DNA of 64,000 bases from Alectoria sarmentosa (lineage: Eukaryota; Ascomycota; Lecanoromycetes; Lecanorales; Parmeliaceae): NCBI GenBank assembly GCA_009733775.1, contig WOGZ01000063.1, positions 62,001-126,000 of the forward strand, given 5' to 3'. Below, in pieces: positions 1 to 12,251 of the stretch; position 1 is the stretch's first letter; each line of letters starts with the position of its first letter. The position numbers and the translations under genes are program-made. Below the pieces are notes generated by a model. It saw only the letters and a program-made list of their open reading frames with translations, ran no database searches and was not told the origin of the DNA.

Positions 1-80
1 TCTCGAACTGTGTCCCCACCCATTTGTCGGCCTTCCTGAATGCAGTCAAATCCAGTCAGAATTCAGCAGCGACATTGAGG

Positions 81-1277
81 ATGGGGGACCAGAAGCAAGA
101 AGCCTCCGAAACGAAGCAATTTCCCTGGCACTTGGGAGCCTTTGATGCACACTGTCATCCTACCGATACTGTCCCTTCACTCGACAGTGTGGCCGGCATG
201 AAGACTCGAGCATTGACTATCATGGCTACCAGAGGCCAAGACCAAAGATTAGTAGCGGATTTTGCTGACAAGCTGGGAATCACCAAGGACACAGTTCCAG
301 CCCTGGAGTCTACAGGTAGTAGTGAGAAATCAAGGGGTTACATTGTTCCTGCATTTGGTTGGCATCCATGGTTTTCTCATCAAATCTTCGTCGGTACGAA
401 AGACAAAATGCCTAGTAAATTCAATCACTACCGAATGGCCATCTCGCCCTCACCAGAAGATGATGACTTTATTGCTTCGCTCCCAGATCCTCGACCACTG
501 TCCGATCTACTTGATCAGACTCGCCATTATCTTGAAAGGTATCCGCACGCGATTGTGGGTGAAATCGGACTCGATCGTGCCTTCCGTATCCCTAGAAACG
601 AGATGGTAGACAACGGATATGAGAGGGATCCAGCTTTGACGCCAGGTGGAAGAGAGGGTCGACGACTGTCACCTTACCGCGTTGATATGCGGCATCAACA
701 GAATATCCTGAAGGCGCAACTCAATCTTGCGGGAGAAATGCAAAGAGCCGTTTCTGTCCATGGTGTAGCTGCCCATGGAGTTGTCTTCGAAACATTGGAA
801 GAGACCTGGCGTGGCCATGAGAGACGACCTACAAGCAAGCGCGAGAGGAAACAGAGAGAAAGAGTTGATGTAGCACACCAAGAGGAAGAAAAGTTTGAAG
901 CAGATGAACAGAGCTCAAAACCAGGTGACCCTAAGCGTTTTCCTCCTCGAATATGTCTTCATTCATACTCTGGTCCCGCAGATACTCTGAGGCAGTATCT
1001 TCACCCATCAGTTCCTGCAATTATGTTCTTTTCCTTTTCTCGTCTCGTCAATTTTTCCTCTCCCTCAAATAAGGCGATTGCTGCCATTCAAGCAGTGCCT
1101 GATGACAAGATACTCGCCGAAAGTGATATGCATGCTGCTGGAGAGAAGATGGATGACTTGTTAGAGGACATTGTCCGAAAGATTTGTCAAATTAAGGGTT
1201 GGACGTTGGAGGAAGGGTTGAAGCAATTACGGTCGAACTGGTTGCACTACGTATTCGGACAAACAAGGCAAAGATGA
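81..1277 (+). CDS. TatD-like metal-dependent hydrolase, Cut9-interacting protein Scn1 family
   Basis: Single-exon gene, 398 residues from the ATG at 81. The frame stays open to the left window edge, so an upstream start or exon cannot be excluded; the track-style start at 24 is a TTG and is not credible in a eukaryote. TatD metal-ligand motifs are visible in order: D-A-H-C-H-P near the N-terminus, GEIGLD (the conserved Glu), SVHG, CLHSYSG and ESDMHAAG. A Lys/Arg/Glu-rich low-complexity insert lies between the VHG and LHSYSG motifs. TatD proteins are amidohydrolase-fold nucleases; the fission-yeast homologue Scn1 was named for interaction with the APC/C subunit Cut9, so a nuclear or cell-cycle role is known only by homology. 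It ends converging on the gene at 2063-2936. Confidence 0.85.
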   Translation: MGDQKQEASETKQFPWHLGAFDAHCHPTDTVPSLDSVAGMKTRALTIMATRGQDQRLVADFADKLGITKDTVPALESTGSSEKSRGYIVPAFGWHPWFSHQIFVGTKDKMPSKFNHYRMAISPSPEDDDFIASLPDPRPLSDLLDQTRHYLERYPHAIVGEIGLDRAFRIPRNEMVDNGYERDPALTPGGREGRRLSPYRVDMRHQQNILKAQLNLAGEMQRAVSVHGVAAHGVVFETLEETWRGHERRPTSKRERKQRERVDVAHQEEEKFEADEQSSKPGDPKRFPPRICLHSYSGPADTLRQYLHPSVPAIMFFSFSRLVNFSSPSNKAIAAIQAVPDDKILAESDMHAAGEKMDDLLEDIVRKICQIKGWTLEEGLKQLRSNWLHYVFGQTRQR

Positions 1278-2062
1278 TGGCGCCGGATGAGCTAAGATCG
1301 TTCAAAAGATGACACCGGCTTGAAACGTGTTTTTTTCAGGAACATCTCTCTCAATGTTCCATAGCAACTTGGAATGTCCCTATGAATGTATCAAGAGTAC
1401 TGTGACTTTGAGATCTTGAGTGCTCTACCGACCCCGGAGCAGGCAATGCTAGATTGCTCTGGCAATCAAACGACGTTAGCGAAAAGGTTTCGAGGCCTTT
1501 TCTCAAGAGCAGAAATTTTGGATTTGGATTAGAACATGGAGGAAGGGCGGAGGGAAGAGCTGCTGCTGCAAGTCGCGGAGCTCAAGACGACAAGTGGTAC
1601 TTTCAACCGATTCGGGAAATGTCAAATTCACGGTGCGAAGGCCCCCAGCACTACCAGTGCATTGACCAACCATCAACGCCGACTCTTATTCAGAGAACAG
1701 CACTTTTCTACGCGCCGCTGAGGACATAGCGCCGAATGCGGAGGGAAACTATCATCTGCAGCACTCTGTTTGTCAAGTGCCGCTTCTTTCAGAGGTGAAT
1801 AATGTAACTATTCGTCTCGGTACCTATGTCTCGAAGCTCATGTCTGTAGAGACGACAGCATCGCTTGTTATGCTTCGATCCCCGTCTTGGCGACGAAGGC
1901 CTCCACTCGCCTGAACAGCCATGCCAAGGGGATTCTGGAAACCGATTGACAGATAACGTTTGGCAGACTCTTCCTAAAGTCTCCATTTACACCAGTGTAT
2001 AGGTCAAAAAGTAAGCATCTTGTCCATAAATGCGTCCAATGAATGCTCCCAAGATGTTTCAT
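1278..2062. other. Convergent intergenic region
   Basis: This 785-bp spacer lies between the 3' ends of two convergent genes and probably holds both 3' UTRs. It contains a 61-codon ATG frame at 1536-1721 beginning MEEGRREELL, but there is no recognisable domain and no convincing splice continuation, so it is not called as a gene. Confidence 0.6.
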
Positions 2063-2936
2063 TCAGTCCAATTGTACCAGCTCAATTCCGTCATGCTTCG
2101 CCCTGATCGTTGGAGTCAGATGAATCAAAACATTTGCGTCTACAATGACGTCTTCGGCGTCTGGTGTTAAGACATATCCTGATATCATGTTTTCTTTTCG
2201 CTCTTCGAAAGCCTGGTCTATCAAGATGCGATCCAGTCTGGGCATTTTCTTGAAACGACCAATTTGACGCAGCTCGTAGTTTGGATCCTTCGCTTTCACT
2301 GCCTCTTCTATTTCCATCTGACTGATGCGAAACTTACGGCTAGCTTCTGGCTCGATATTCAGCTGCTCAGCGTTGAGCCCATCCTCACGGATTTGCAGAA
2401 CTGCATGCGTATCCTCCCTCTTGCGCTTTCGAGGGGTTTTGCTCCCCTTTTCTGGAAACTTGACCTGTTCGTGGGTCTCGCCCGCTTGGAATTTGGCAGC
2501 CTTGATCCGTTTGACTATGGAGTTAGGCTTCAGCCTCCCTCCACTTAGATTGCTGATTTGTTTTGGGCTCCAATGAGCTGTTATCTGCAGTAGAAGCGGT
2601 CCCCACTGGACCAAAGTTCGGAGTCAGCATTGCAATTTCGAGAAAGTATTCCTCGTCTCGAGACATGACTCAACACTCAAGAAGCGGTTCGATGGAGTAT
2701 GTATGGGTCCCAGAAATACGTACGAGATGATTCGGCCATTGCCTAATGAGATCTTCGGTCTGGATACCCAAAGGCAAAGGCTCTGTGATTGTAGGAAAGC
2801 CGGGGATCTGAACCCTTCGTAAATGCTGATACTTCGAGATGGTCTCGCCTGTGGGTAGTGTGACTTTGGTGCCCGGTTCACGAAAGGTCTGTTGCATGTT
2901 CCGTCCTATTGTCTGGGAGACTTGTGCTGCATCCAT
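2063..2936 (-). CDS. Unrecognised fungal protein, two exons
   Basis: Predicted as complement(join(2063..2605,2724..2936)), 251 residues, starting at the ATG at 2936. The intron (2606-2723, 118 nt) has a strong GTACGT donor, a CTGAC branch-like site and a CAG acceptor, and both sides are phase 0. Exon 1 ends ..RQWPNHL and exon 2 begins WGPLLLQI. The protein is hydrophilic, with a basic stretch (PRKRKRED) that could be a nuclear localisation signal and a WSPKQISNL segment followed by basic residues. I do not recognise the family. An alternative without splicing would stop at 2670 after 88 residues, which leaves the long second frame unexplained, so the spliced model is preferred. Confidence 0.55.
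2606..2723 (-). other. Predicted intron of the 2063-2936 gene
   Basis: On the minus strand it begins GTACGT at 2723 and ends GTCCAG at 2606, with CTGAC about 17 nt before the acceptor. It joins two frames in phase 0. Confidence 0.6.
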
Positions 2937-3642
2937 GACTGTGGTTGAAGTTAAAGGTTCTTGTCAAAGAGACGCTTTAGAGAATGCGACTTTAGTGTAA
3001 GGATAAAGCAACCTGCGCGAGGGTTCATGGAGAATCCACCAAAAGGGTCAGGACGGGGCATGGAGGAGTGGTGTTGTATACAGGTCTTGTTTCGATTCAC
3101 TGCGAGGAGGTTAGAAACACACTTCACTTTTGACATAGCAGTCATTCAAATGCATCGGCTTCATCCCAGAGCTTGTAGGGCATTGGAGTGAATATCAGAT
3201 GTGTTGAAAATGCATAGAAGTCTGGTAGCGATGCTGACCGACCAGAAACTGATGGCGATATAGCCATTGAAACGAAAAATCTAAAAGCAAGCTCTACGAG
3301 ACAGATGCAGCGGTTACGTATCAACTGAAGAATTGTAGACGGTACAAGGAGGTTACGACGATATGCTCTCTATCCTCAGAGCTTGCTGATGTTCCACGTC
3401 AGCTAAGCCCTAGTAAACACAATGATTTGGCTTGAGAGAAGAACACTTCAATCTTAATCACGTGGCGGATGTGAGCTCTTTCAGACAAGACACAGCTCAA
3501 AAAATATTCCTGTTGGCAGCTGCACATATGGGATATGGAACTTTTGGTCAATCACCGATGGCGGCCTATAGAGCAAGATGGACTACCAACATTTCAAGCT
3601 AAGCTATGCTTTGACCTGGTCCAGTGATAGAATAATTATCAC
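2937..3642. other. Intergenic region
   Basis: About 700 bp between the start of the 2063-2936 gene and the stop codon of the glutathione transferase gene, so it should hold the promoter of the former and the 3' UTR of the latter. Short frames here show no protein-like features, and I see no clear regulatory motif. Confidence 0.5.
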
Positions 3643-4535
3643 CTAGCCAGACGAAGCTTTCTGCTTATCCTCCAAGACCTTCTTGACAGCCGGTCTGGCT
3701 GTAAGGCGCTCCATCCAGTTATAGTAGTGAGGGTAATCGCCCTTGAAATCGATCTTCGTATCGCCAGTGATGTAGGGAGCCAGCTGGGACCATGTGACGA
3801 AGCTCAGGTCAGCGTACGTGCACTTGTCTCCGACAAGGTATTCCTTGTCCTTCAGAATGGTGTCGAGAACCGTGGTGACTCGCTTGATCTCATTGACATA
3901 GCGGTCTTTTGCCGATTGGACTTTCTCGGGATGGAAATTGTTGAACCTGTCACACCCTTAATCAAGGTGGAGCTCGTGGCCGTTGGTTTTCAGAAGGACT
4001 TACCATGCTGATTGGCCAAAGTACGGGCCTTGGCCTGAAGTTTGGAAGTAAAGGTATTGTTTGCAGTAATACTTCTCGGGGAAAGAAGGGTACGTGAGCG
4101 AGTTAGATTTATCGTAATGATCGATCAAGTACTCGATGATCTACATTAAGTTAGTGATTCGACACCTGTATTGGGGACATTTCCTTCTTACGGCTCCAGA
4201 TTCCCACAGGGTAATGCCTGTATTTGGATCATCGATAGTGGGTACACTGACAGCAAAAAGTTGGTCAGCCAGGGTATTCTGGGGAGAATTCAAAATGAAT
4301 GAGGACAAGGCTGTCTTACCGGCCATTGGGATTTTTGTCGGTGTATGGTTGGGCCTTGATCTCTGTCTGCATGTCGAGAAACTTGGTCTCGTATGGCAGT
4401 CCAAGTTCTTCAAGCAGGATGGCCACCTTCCAAGGATTGGGTCCCTACGAGGCAAAAGAGTAAGTGGGTGAATTATGGAAGAAGGCGACGTGTACTGACG
4501 CCCTTGTGAGACCAGAGGGTAATTGTTTGCGTCAT
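3643..4535 (-). CDS. URE2-like glutathione S-transferase, five exons
   Basis: Predicted as complement(join(3643..3946,4004..4140,4192..4246,4320..4444,4500..4535)), 218 residues, stop TAG at 3643-3645. Exon phases agree at every junction; one splice restores a split Trp codon and another a split Arg codon. The N-terminal thioredoxin-like half is clear: LWSHKGGPNPWKVAI, LEELGLPYETKF, then NGRVPTIDDPNTG and LWESGAIIEYL, the glutathione-binding SNAIL/ESGAI-type motif. The C-terminal all-helical half includes YLVGDKCTYADLSFV and FKGDYPHYYNWMERL. The length is normal for fungal Ure2-like (Gst nu/GstA) transferases, which conjugate or reduce substrates with glutathione in the cytosol. All introns are 50-73 nt. 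Transcription runs away from the BTB gene upstream. Confidence 0.92.
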
Positions 4536-4578
4536 GGTGGGAATTGGAAATAAGGAGTGGAGGGGGGTGGATGCTGAT

Positions 4579-4659
4579 GTTGTTGTTGTTGTTGTTGATT
4601 TGGTTGAAATGCACAGGTTGGAGGTGAAGGTGAAGGTGAAGGTGAAGGTAAAGGTGAAG
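4579..4659. repeat. (TTG)n and (GGTGAA)n microsatellites in the GST 5' leader
   Basis: Two short tandem repeats lie just upstream of the GST start codon: about six TTG units near 4579-4597, and about six copies of GGTGAA (one variant GGTAAA) from roughly 4619 to 4659. On the transcribed strand they read CAA and TTCACC repeats in the likely 5' UTR or core promoter. Confidence 0.75.
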
Positions 4660-5532
4660 AGAGAGTCGGTAAGAATACTTAGGTAGTAGGTACCTTAAGG
4701 TATCTTACTCGAGGGCATCAACTTGTAGGGAATTGCTCCTCTTCAACTCTCGAATCAATTGAGTGATGGGGCTGATTGATGTGGGGTGAAAGGGAAAATG
4801 GATTTCAAATCTTTCTTACTCTGCTCTGTAAACAATGTAATGCAGTCATGCAGTCATGCATGAGATGCCTTGAACTGCATGTAACATCATGCATCCAAGG
4901 CACACAACATCTACCTACTACTTTACTCTTTCACCTCTTCTTCCAACAGGCCGAAAGAGCGAGTAATTACTCAAGCAAGGCAATTGAATTAGTCAGCTCA
5001 CTCCTTCCAACATCCAAGACTCCCTTGCCTCGATCGAATCTCCCATCCTTTGCATGCATGTCTGAGATGGATTGCAAGCCAAAGAAATCCCACCAAAATT
5101 GGGCCGAGTGAGCGAGTCATCATTAGTAATTAGTAATTAGTAATCACTCAGCTTACTACTCCTCGGTGTTCCTGCTTCCAATTAATTGGATCCGATTCGA
5201 TGCTTTCTGCCCTTCCCGCCACTCTCCAAGATTCCCTACGGAATCTCGGCATCTTCCTCTTCCGCTGCTTAGTCAAATGCATGCTCTGCAGGATTTCCTC
5301 GTCGTACCCCTGTCAGCCTTTCCACTCAATCCGAGTCCTGGATATGTCCCTCTTCCCGCGGCGTATGCAACACTCACAGATCTGTTCCACAGAGCACTGA
5401 ATTGAGCCTGCTCAGGCGTTGATGCGCTGGCTCGACCCTTTTCTCCCTAGACTCTTCTGCATCCATCCTCTAAACCTCGTAGATCGCTACTACAGAAGGC
5501 AGACGAGGGCGTAAAGAACCACGTTTGATGCC
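4660..5532. other. Intergenic region: GST promoter and BTB gene 3' side
   Basis: This spacer holds the upstream region of the minus-strand GST gene and the 3' flank of the minus-strand BTB gene. It includes CT-rich stretches and a short tandem repeat of ATTAGTA at about 5122-5147. Plus-strand frames at 4776-5111 and 5166-5405 are rich in Cys, Ser, Pro and Leu, without domains, and are not called. Confidence 0.5.
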
Positions 5533-6408
5533 TCATTTGTGCGAGGGACTGTTGCAGCGCTGCCCTAGCGAATGTTCGTGATAACAGCATCCATCTTCCT
5601 CGGTAGGATCCTGAAATAGGCTGCCTCCAGCTCCAGCCTTGATTGCGTTGACCACATCAATTGCGAAGTCTGGGCTTCCTTCGAAGCAGTGCTTGTACAT
5701 GCTTGCATCGCTCTTGCTTTCCGGGTCCATTATCTGCCGAGCAGCGATCTCACTGACGAGCTTGCGGAACGGCGATGATGGAGGCGTCTTGTCATAAATC
5801 GGTTTCATCTCTTCTGGCCCGGGAACCAAACCAGCTTCGTTGCACCCTTTTCTGAATTGATCCATGGCCAAATTTTTGAGCTGGGGTAGATTGATTTTGT
5901 CGCAAAGTACATAGAGCTGTTGGCAAGCATCCGCAAAGTCCCATTTTTTGTCCATTGGCATATTGCTGACATTGTCAATCTTGCCTTGGTATAGCCATTT
6001 GACGAGAAGTTCGAAAGCCCTCGGGTCGTTATCAAACAGCTCGACCGAGACGTCTTTCCCTCCGTTTTTAATGCTTCCATGCTCGACCTGCTTCTGAAAC
6101 CATATCGAGTGGTGGCAGAGGATATTGCGATGTAGCGACCAATGGCGTCTGGATTTTCCGACATAAATATCCATGAGGGAACCCGACAGGAGCCTGATGC
6201 GCCATGGTGTCAGTCGATCATGATACAGGTTGGTGGAATGGGATAGAGCTGCTAACTCTGCGAAAGTCTTTGCTGTTGTGTCACCTATACCCGTCACTGC
6301 CATGCGAAACGGACCCTTTTGCTCGTATGCAAAGTCGCAATAATGAATGTGCAAGGAGTCTATGGAAAAGTGGCCTGTTGCGGGAGGTGTGTGTGGTGGA
6401 GTATCCAT
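5533..6408 (-). CDS. BTB/POZ-domain protein
   Basis: Single-exon gene, 291 residues, from the ATG at 6408. A BTB/POZ fold is visible at about residues 75-165: GSLMDIYVG, the helix segment WSLHRNILCHHSIWFQ, VELFDNDPRAFELLVKWLYQG, and a following helical segment ending LPQLKNLAMDQF. This matches the standalone fungal BTB proteins that have no kelch or MATH partner domain. Such proteins are thought to act as dimerising adaptors, some with Cul3, but no specific role can be given. The C-terminus carries a Cys/His-rich tail (CCYHEHSLGQRC) that might bind metal or may simply be variable. It is the last gene before the AT-rich block, which begins some 230 bp upstream of its start. Confidence 0.8.
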   Translation of the reverse strand: MDTPPHTPPATGHFSIDSLHIHYCDFAYEQKGPFRMAVTGIGDTTAKTFAELAALSHSTNLYHDRLTPWRIRLLSGSLMDIYVGKSRRHWSLHRNILCHHSIWFQKQVEHGSIKNGGKDVSVELFDNDPRAFELLVKWLYQGKIDNVSNMPMDKKWDFADACQQLYVLCDKINLPQLKNLAMDQFRKGCNEAGLVPGPEEMKPIYDKTPPSSPFRKLVSEIAARQIMDPESKSDASMYKHCFEGSPDFAIDVVNAIKAGAGGSLFQDPTEEDGCCYHEHSLGQRCNSPSHK

Positions 6409-6640
6409 GGACTATGCTGATATTCGGGCTAGAATGCAACAGTAGAGCTCCAATATATGGCACGCGATATATATGAAGCGTTTGCTCGGTACGCGAATGG
6501 CGGAATGACAACATGAGATAGAGGTGCGGCTGCAAATGAAAGTTGCAATCTGCCGGGATATGCAATGTAGTGCTAGGGCTTCCATTTTCCAAATTGCCCG
6601 CGCACCAATTTGTTGAAAACATTAGATGATTAAAATTTGT
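6409..6640. other. BTB gene promoter and boundary of the AT-rich block
   Basis: Ordinary composition continues to about 6,620. The sequence then turns abruptly AT-rich (from about 6,625), leaving only some 220 bp of normal DNA for the BTB promoter. Confidence 0.6.
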
Positions 6641-6799
6641 TCTTTTTAGACTCTATCATATTATATACAACAAATTACAAGTTAATAAAAATAAATCAAT
6701 TAAGTTATATAACCAAATACGCGTTTTCGAATAATAATATTTTTATAAATTTAATTAAAAGAAATTAATTATATATGATAACTTTAAAAAAAAATTATA

Positions 6800-7120
6800 T
6801 TTAAAAATAATAATAATTAAGTTAATATTTATATTAATATATATAAAAGAATAAAATAAAATTAAGTTAAAATATTTTAAATTTATATATATAATTAATA
6901 TAAATCTTTATTTAATTTCGCTTTTTGAAATAACGTTAAAATAGCGTCTTTAAATCTTTCGAGTCTTTTTATTAAAAATTTATATATAAAAATCTTATAT
7001 CTTTTACCCTTTATCTTTCAAAAAATAAAATTTTTCTTTAATTTTATAAATTATTAAACTCGATTTACGCTTTTCAACGATATAAAATTTTGAAATTTGA
7101 GTATATATATATAAATTAAC
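6800..7120 (+). repeat. Left arm of an inverted repeat at the edges of AT-block 1
   Basis: This segment matches the reverse complement of about 24,590-24,900 at what looks like roughly 70% identity. Shared landmarks in the same order are AAATTAAGTTAAAATATTTT, a TATATATA run, CTTTCGAG, TATTAAAAATTT and ACGCTTTTCAA. The two arms sit at opposite ends of the block, either as terminal inverted repeats of an old element or as two opposed copies of one family. Confidence 0.5.
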
Positions 7121-8257
7121 ATTGAATTTAAATATGTTAAATCGAATTTATAGCGAGACTTTCGAGAAGTCTTTACGCTCATTTAACGAATTATGTTCTT
7201 TTTTAAATAACATCATAATTTTTTATTATATTTACGAAATTATTATATCGTTAAAATCGAATAAGTTTATTTTATAATAATAATTATATAAGTATATAAT
7301 ATAAATTTTTAAAAGTTACGAAATATCGATAATAATTAATTTAACACATTTTTATATATTTTTAAATAAACGAAATTTAATATAATTCGTAAATTGTAAA
7401 TTTAATGTAACGATAAAATTAATAAATAACGTAAAATTCTCGCTTAATAATCGTAAATCGTAAAGCGTAAAGTTCGAATTCGAAAAAGAAAAAAAGAAAA
7501 AAAAGAAAAAAAAAAATCGAACATTATTCTAAAAAAATAAATTTTAAAATAAATTTTAAATCGTTTCGATTTTATATAATATTATAAATTTAATGCATTA
7601 ATAAATTTGATTTAAAAAAGAAAAAAAAAACGAAAATTTAAGAAAAATTCGAAAAGTTACAAAAAAGTTAAAATTAAAATTAAATTACAAATTTTTCAAT
7701 TTTTGTATAAAATTTATAAATTTAATAAATCGAAAATTTTAAAATATTAATTCGAAAATATATATATATATATATATATTAATCGACGTTAAATCTTAAA
7801 TTCGTTTCGCCTTTATTTATTTTTAAGTATTATAAATTTAATTTACAAGTTTTAATTTATATATATTAAACGAATTAAAATACGTTAAAATCGCATTAAT
7901 TTTATTTTCTTTAATATTTTAACAACTTTTTAAAGTTTCTTAACACTTTAATACTTCGAAACGTTTTTTAAAAATAAATTTATACTCTTTAATTCTTTAA
8001 AGCTTTTCGAATTTTTTTTTAAATTTTTTATCGTAAAGTTATCGAAATAAGTTCGAAATTTTATATATAATTTATTACGTATTATAACTTTAAGTATATA
8101 AAAATAATATATATAAAAAAAAACGAAAAGCTTTTAATTTTTTTTCGAGAAATCGAAAATTAAAATTAAATTTTAAAGTTTTTTTTAAATGTAAAAAAAT
8201 TAATACGTTTTAATATTATTTAAGCGTAAAAATATTTTAAACTTTTAACATTAAAAA

Positions 8258-8320
8258 ATAATATATTTAAATAATATATTTAAATAATATATTTAAATAA
8301 TATATTTAAATAATATATTT
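8258..8320. repeat. 14-bp tandem repeat
   Basis: About four and a half copies of the unit AATATATTTAAATA occur head to tail. It is a simple AT satellite with no other feature. Confidence 0.75.
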
Positions 8321-11300
8321 ATAATATATAAATTAAAGTTTATAAATTAAATTTATAATATTTAAGGTAAATAAAGACGAAACGAATTTAAGTAACGTCG
8401 ATTAATCGAACTTTGCTTGCTTTTTATGCGTATATAATTTACTTTTATTATTATATAAAAAGCATTTACTTAATAATCTTATTTTTAATACATTTAATCG
8501 AATAGCTCGATTGTTTTTTTGATAAATTATTTGAAATTATAATAAATAAATCGACTTTATTAATAACTCGATTTAATATTATATATAATTAATTATAAGC
8601 AAAGATCTTCGATTGTAAACATAAATCGATTTGTTATAAAAATTAATTTTACGATTTATTAATCGTTATATTAAAAATTAAACGAATTGAATATTAAATT
8701 CGTCGAAAAGAAAAATATTAATTGTTCGAATCGGGCGAAGTAAAAGATATATGTGATATATAATAACGTTTATTATTATATTCGTTTTCAAGATACGATA
8801 ATCGAGTATCTTAAATTTAATATATTTAATTTATAAATGTGTTTCATTATATAAATTTTATAATTATTATAAATTTCTAAATAACATTATTATATATATT
8901 TTTTCAATTTTAAATAATGAAATAATAAAGAAATTAATTTAAAAACGTTTATTAATTCGATAAATAAAAGAAAATTATTTTCTTCGTTAACGACTTGATC
9001 ACGATTAATATATATCGTTTTAATCTTAAAAACATTGTTAAAAACTTAATTATTGAATCGAGCGACGTTTTTATTAAAGATATAAAAAATCGTCTTAAAG
9101 ATATAAATGTTAAATGTTTAATATAAGTTTAAATCGCGATAAATAATATTAATAAAAATTTTGATAATGTTATTTAATAATTAATCGATAAATTAATCGA
9201 TAATTTTTCGTTTTTTTATATTTATTAAAATTTTATTATTTACATTTAAAAAATTATTTGCAAATGTTTTTATATTAATACGATTTTATTTAATTAAATT
9301 CGAATTGCGAAATTTTATATTTTTCGTGAATCTAAGAATTTGAATATGATTTTATAAATATGAGATTTTAAAATAAATGTAATAATACGCTCTAATTTGA
9401 CGTCTTTGATGATTAATAAAATTTAACGAAAGTTTTCGCAAAAGCATATAATTATGTTATTAAACGATTTAAAAATTTTGCGAATGTCTTAAAATATACA
9501 ATTAATATTTCGATGTTATAACGATTTTATATCGAGATTTCGTTTTAAAAAACTAATTCAATTATATTTAATAGTTCGATTAAATTTAATTAATAAATAA
9601 TATCGTAAAAAAATTAAATAATAATATTTAAAAAAATCTTGAAACGAAAGTAATCGATATAATCTTTTTAAAGAAAAATAAAAACGATATTTGAAAAAAT
9701 CACAACAATTATTATTTTAAAAATCTCTTATATTTTTCGTAAAATAATATTTGAAATATAATTTTATTAATACTTTTATAATCGTTTAAAAAGAAAAATT
9801 AATCATTAAAAAAAGATATCGCGTTTTAAATAACGTTTATAATTATCATTTAATTATTATTAAAACTCGTTCACATTTGTTTTTAAATATTTATTTAATA
9901 AAAACGTTTTTCGCGTAAAAGACGATTACGTTTATCGTTATAATGTTATTTATAATTATATTATATTTTTAATAAATCAAAATCATTAATTAAATTAATA
10001 TCTTTTATAAAATTAAAATTATCTTTTTTTAAACGAAAATAAATTAAATAAAAACAAAAGTCTTTGATAATAATTTATTTCATTTATATATTATTTAATA
10101 AAGCGAAGTCTTAATAATAAGTTTATAAATATATATATAATTTTTAAAGAGTTTAAATAAAAAAATGTGTTAATTATAAAAGAGAATAAAAAAAATTGCG
10201 AATAAATAAAAGAAATATACGCTTAACGAAATCACTTTTAATAAAAAAAACATTATATTAAAAAAAATTTAATATAATAAATAACGCGATAGTTTTCTTT
10301 CTTTACAATTAAAAAACTTTTATATATTAATCAAATTGAATTATATTTTTTATATTTTACTTATTTAATAAATTAAACGATTTATTAAATTTATAATTAA
10401 ATAAAATCATTACGAAAAAACTTTATAAGTAACTTTCGCTCTTTTAAATATTTTCTTTTTTTTAATTTAATTTCACTCGACGTTATTATGCGTGAGATCT
10501 TTTATTATATAAACGATATAATAATTTAAAAAAAATCATTATTCATCGTTCGTAAATTTTTATAAAATAAAAAATTCGATACGTTTAAAAGAAAAAGGCG
10601 TAAATAATAAAATTCGTTTACGTTGAAATTAATATAATATATTTTTATAATAATATCGATACGTTTTTAACGTGAATTTCATTTTTAAATATTTTAAAGA
10701 TTTTTTTTAAACGTAATGCTTCGATAAATCGATGTGAAAAAAATATTAATTATTTATATTGTTAACGTCGTATATTTAATTAAAAAAACATTATGAAAGA
10801 AATTTAACGTTCGTTTATTATAATTATATTAAAAAATTGAAAATTATTATTAAAAATCACGATTTATTAATTTGAAAAATAAATAAATAATTGACTTATA
10901 ATAAAATTGTAATTATATAATTTGAAATTAAATATTTTTTAATAAACTTTTATTGATTTCATTTAACGTGCGTTTTAATATTTTAAAATCTCATTTATTA
11001 ATTTTATTATATCGTTTTCGTTTATTTACTTTATTCGAAAATTAATTTAATTATTATTTTTATAAACGTATTTAAAAATATATTTACAAGTTTTAATATT
11101 AACGCAAATTTTTACATTAATGTAAATATTATATTTAATCGATAAATAAAAATTATAAAACATCATTTAACAATTTTATTTAAATTCATTTTTTAAAATT
11201 ATGATAAATTTATATTAATTATAAATAAAATATTTAATATTTAATTTAAAGATAATATAATCGTTAAACTTTTTTGAAAATTATTGATTATATTAATTTT

Positions 11301-12043
11301 TATTCGAATTTTAATAAAATTAAATAATATTCGTTTTATTTATAACGTAATAATTATAATTATTATAAATTATATATTTAATCACGATGATATAAAGATT
11401 GAAAAATCGTATATAATTAAAGATTTTAATATTAATAATAACGTTTATCTCGTTAACGTTTAAATAACGATTTTTAAAATGTAATATAATGAATATATAA
11501 ATATGCGATAATTTTCATTTTTGAAATTTTATAATATAATAATACGTCGAAATTCGATCTTTTACGAATAAAAATAATTAATTATCGAAATTAATTATCG
11601 AAATTTTAATCGATCGTAATTTAATTTTCAAAATAAAAAGAAATTTTTTAAAAACATTATAAAATTTATAAACAAAAATTACGACGTATAAAAAAATTAA
11701 ACGATATTAAAAACATTTTAAAAGATTGTAATTTATATTAATTATTTAATTAACGTATTTTTAAGAAATTTATTATAAATGAGTTTATTGAAAAAAATGA
11801 AAGAAAATTTATTAAATATTCTCTTTTTTAAAATATCGTTTATAAAAGTTTTTAACTTTAATTTAAATATTCGTGTTATTAAATTAAATCGATTAATAAT
11901 TAATTCGTTAAATAGAAAATTAATAATAATTTTAATTTTCTTTAAATTGTAAATGAAAATAATGAAAATATTTAATTAATTAAATTTGATAATTAAGATT
12001 ATGCAATTTTAATAAAATTATCTTATAAATCGTGAATCTTTTT

Positions 12044-12238
12044 TGTTAAAAATTAGTTTTTTATATAACGTACGTAAAGTTAACTTTAAAATTAGCTTTA
12101 AAATTAACTTTAAAATTAATCTTAAAATTAATCGTGTCTTGGTATTGTCTTGGCGAATAAGTTTAAAAATACGATTTTTTCGTATTTCTTATATACTTAA
12201 TTAACTTATATACGATATTTATTATATATTTTTTAATA
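12044..12238 (+). repeat. 5' LTR of C1
   Basis: 195 bp. It matches 13860-14054, sharing TAACGTACGTAA, a run of AACTTTAAAATTA-type motifs, GTCTTGGTATTGTCTTGGCG-like sequence, and a TTATATACGATATTT end. Confidence 0.85.
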
Positions 12239-12251
12239 AATTATAAACTCG
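12239..12251 (+). other. Primer-binding site of C1 (RIP-altered)
   Basis: AATTATAAACTCG lies immediately downstream of the LTR. It equals GATTATGAGCCCG of the other elements after G-to-A and C-to-T changes. Confidence 0.65.

Larger units (their letters stand above)
6641..12043. other. AT-rich RIP-like degraded repeat DNA
   Basis: No gene is visible. Composition is extremely AT-rich, and remaining C is mostly in CpG (TCG, ACG), as left behind when CpA is converted to TpA. The segment is probably an old transposon. A single plus-strand string F-Y-Y-I-N-D-I-I-I at 10,501-10,527 resembles a mutated reverse-transcriptase catalytic box, but the surroundings could not be assigned to a family. A (TA)n run sits near 7,759-7,780. 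Confidence 0.6.

Noticed and set aside
1536..1721. 61-codon plus-strand frame MEEGRREELL.. between convergent genes
   Set aside because: Short, with no domain and no clear splice partner; it lies where two 3' UTRs are expected.
4776..5405. Plus-strand frames of 111 and 79 codons upstream of the GST gene
   Set aside because: Composition resembles pyrimidine-rich promoter DNA; no domain or splice structure.
10501..10527. Y-I-N-D-I string as proof of a further LTR element in 6.6-12.0 kb
   Set aside because: Only one short motif; neighbouring blocks did not fit copia, gypsy or LINE reverse transcriptase convincingly.
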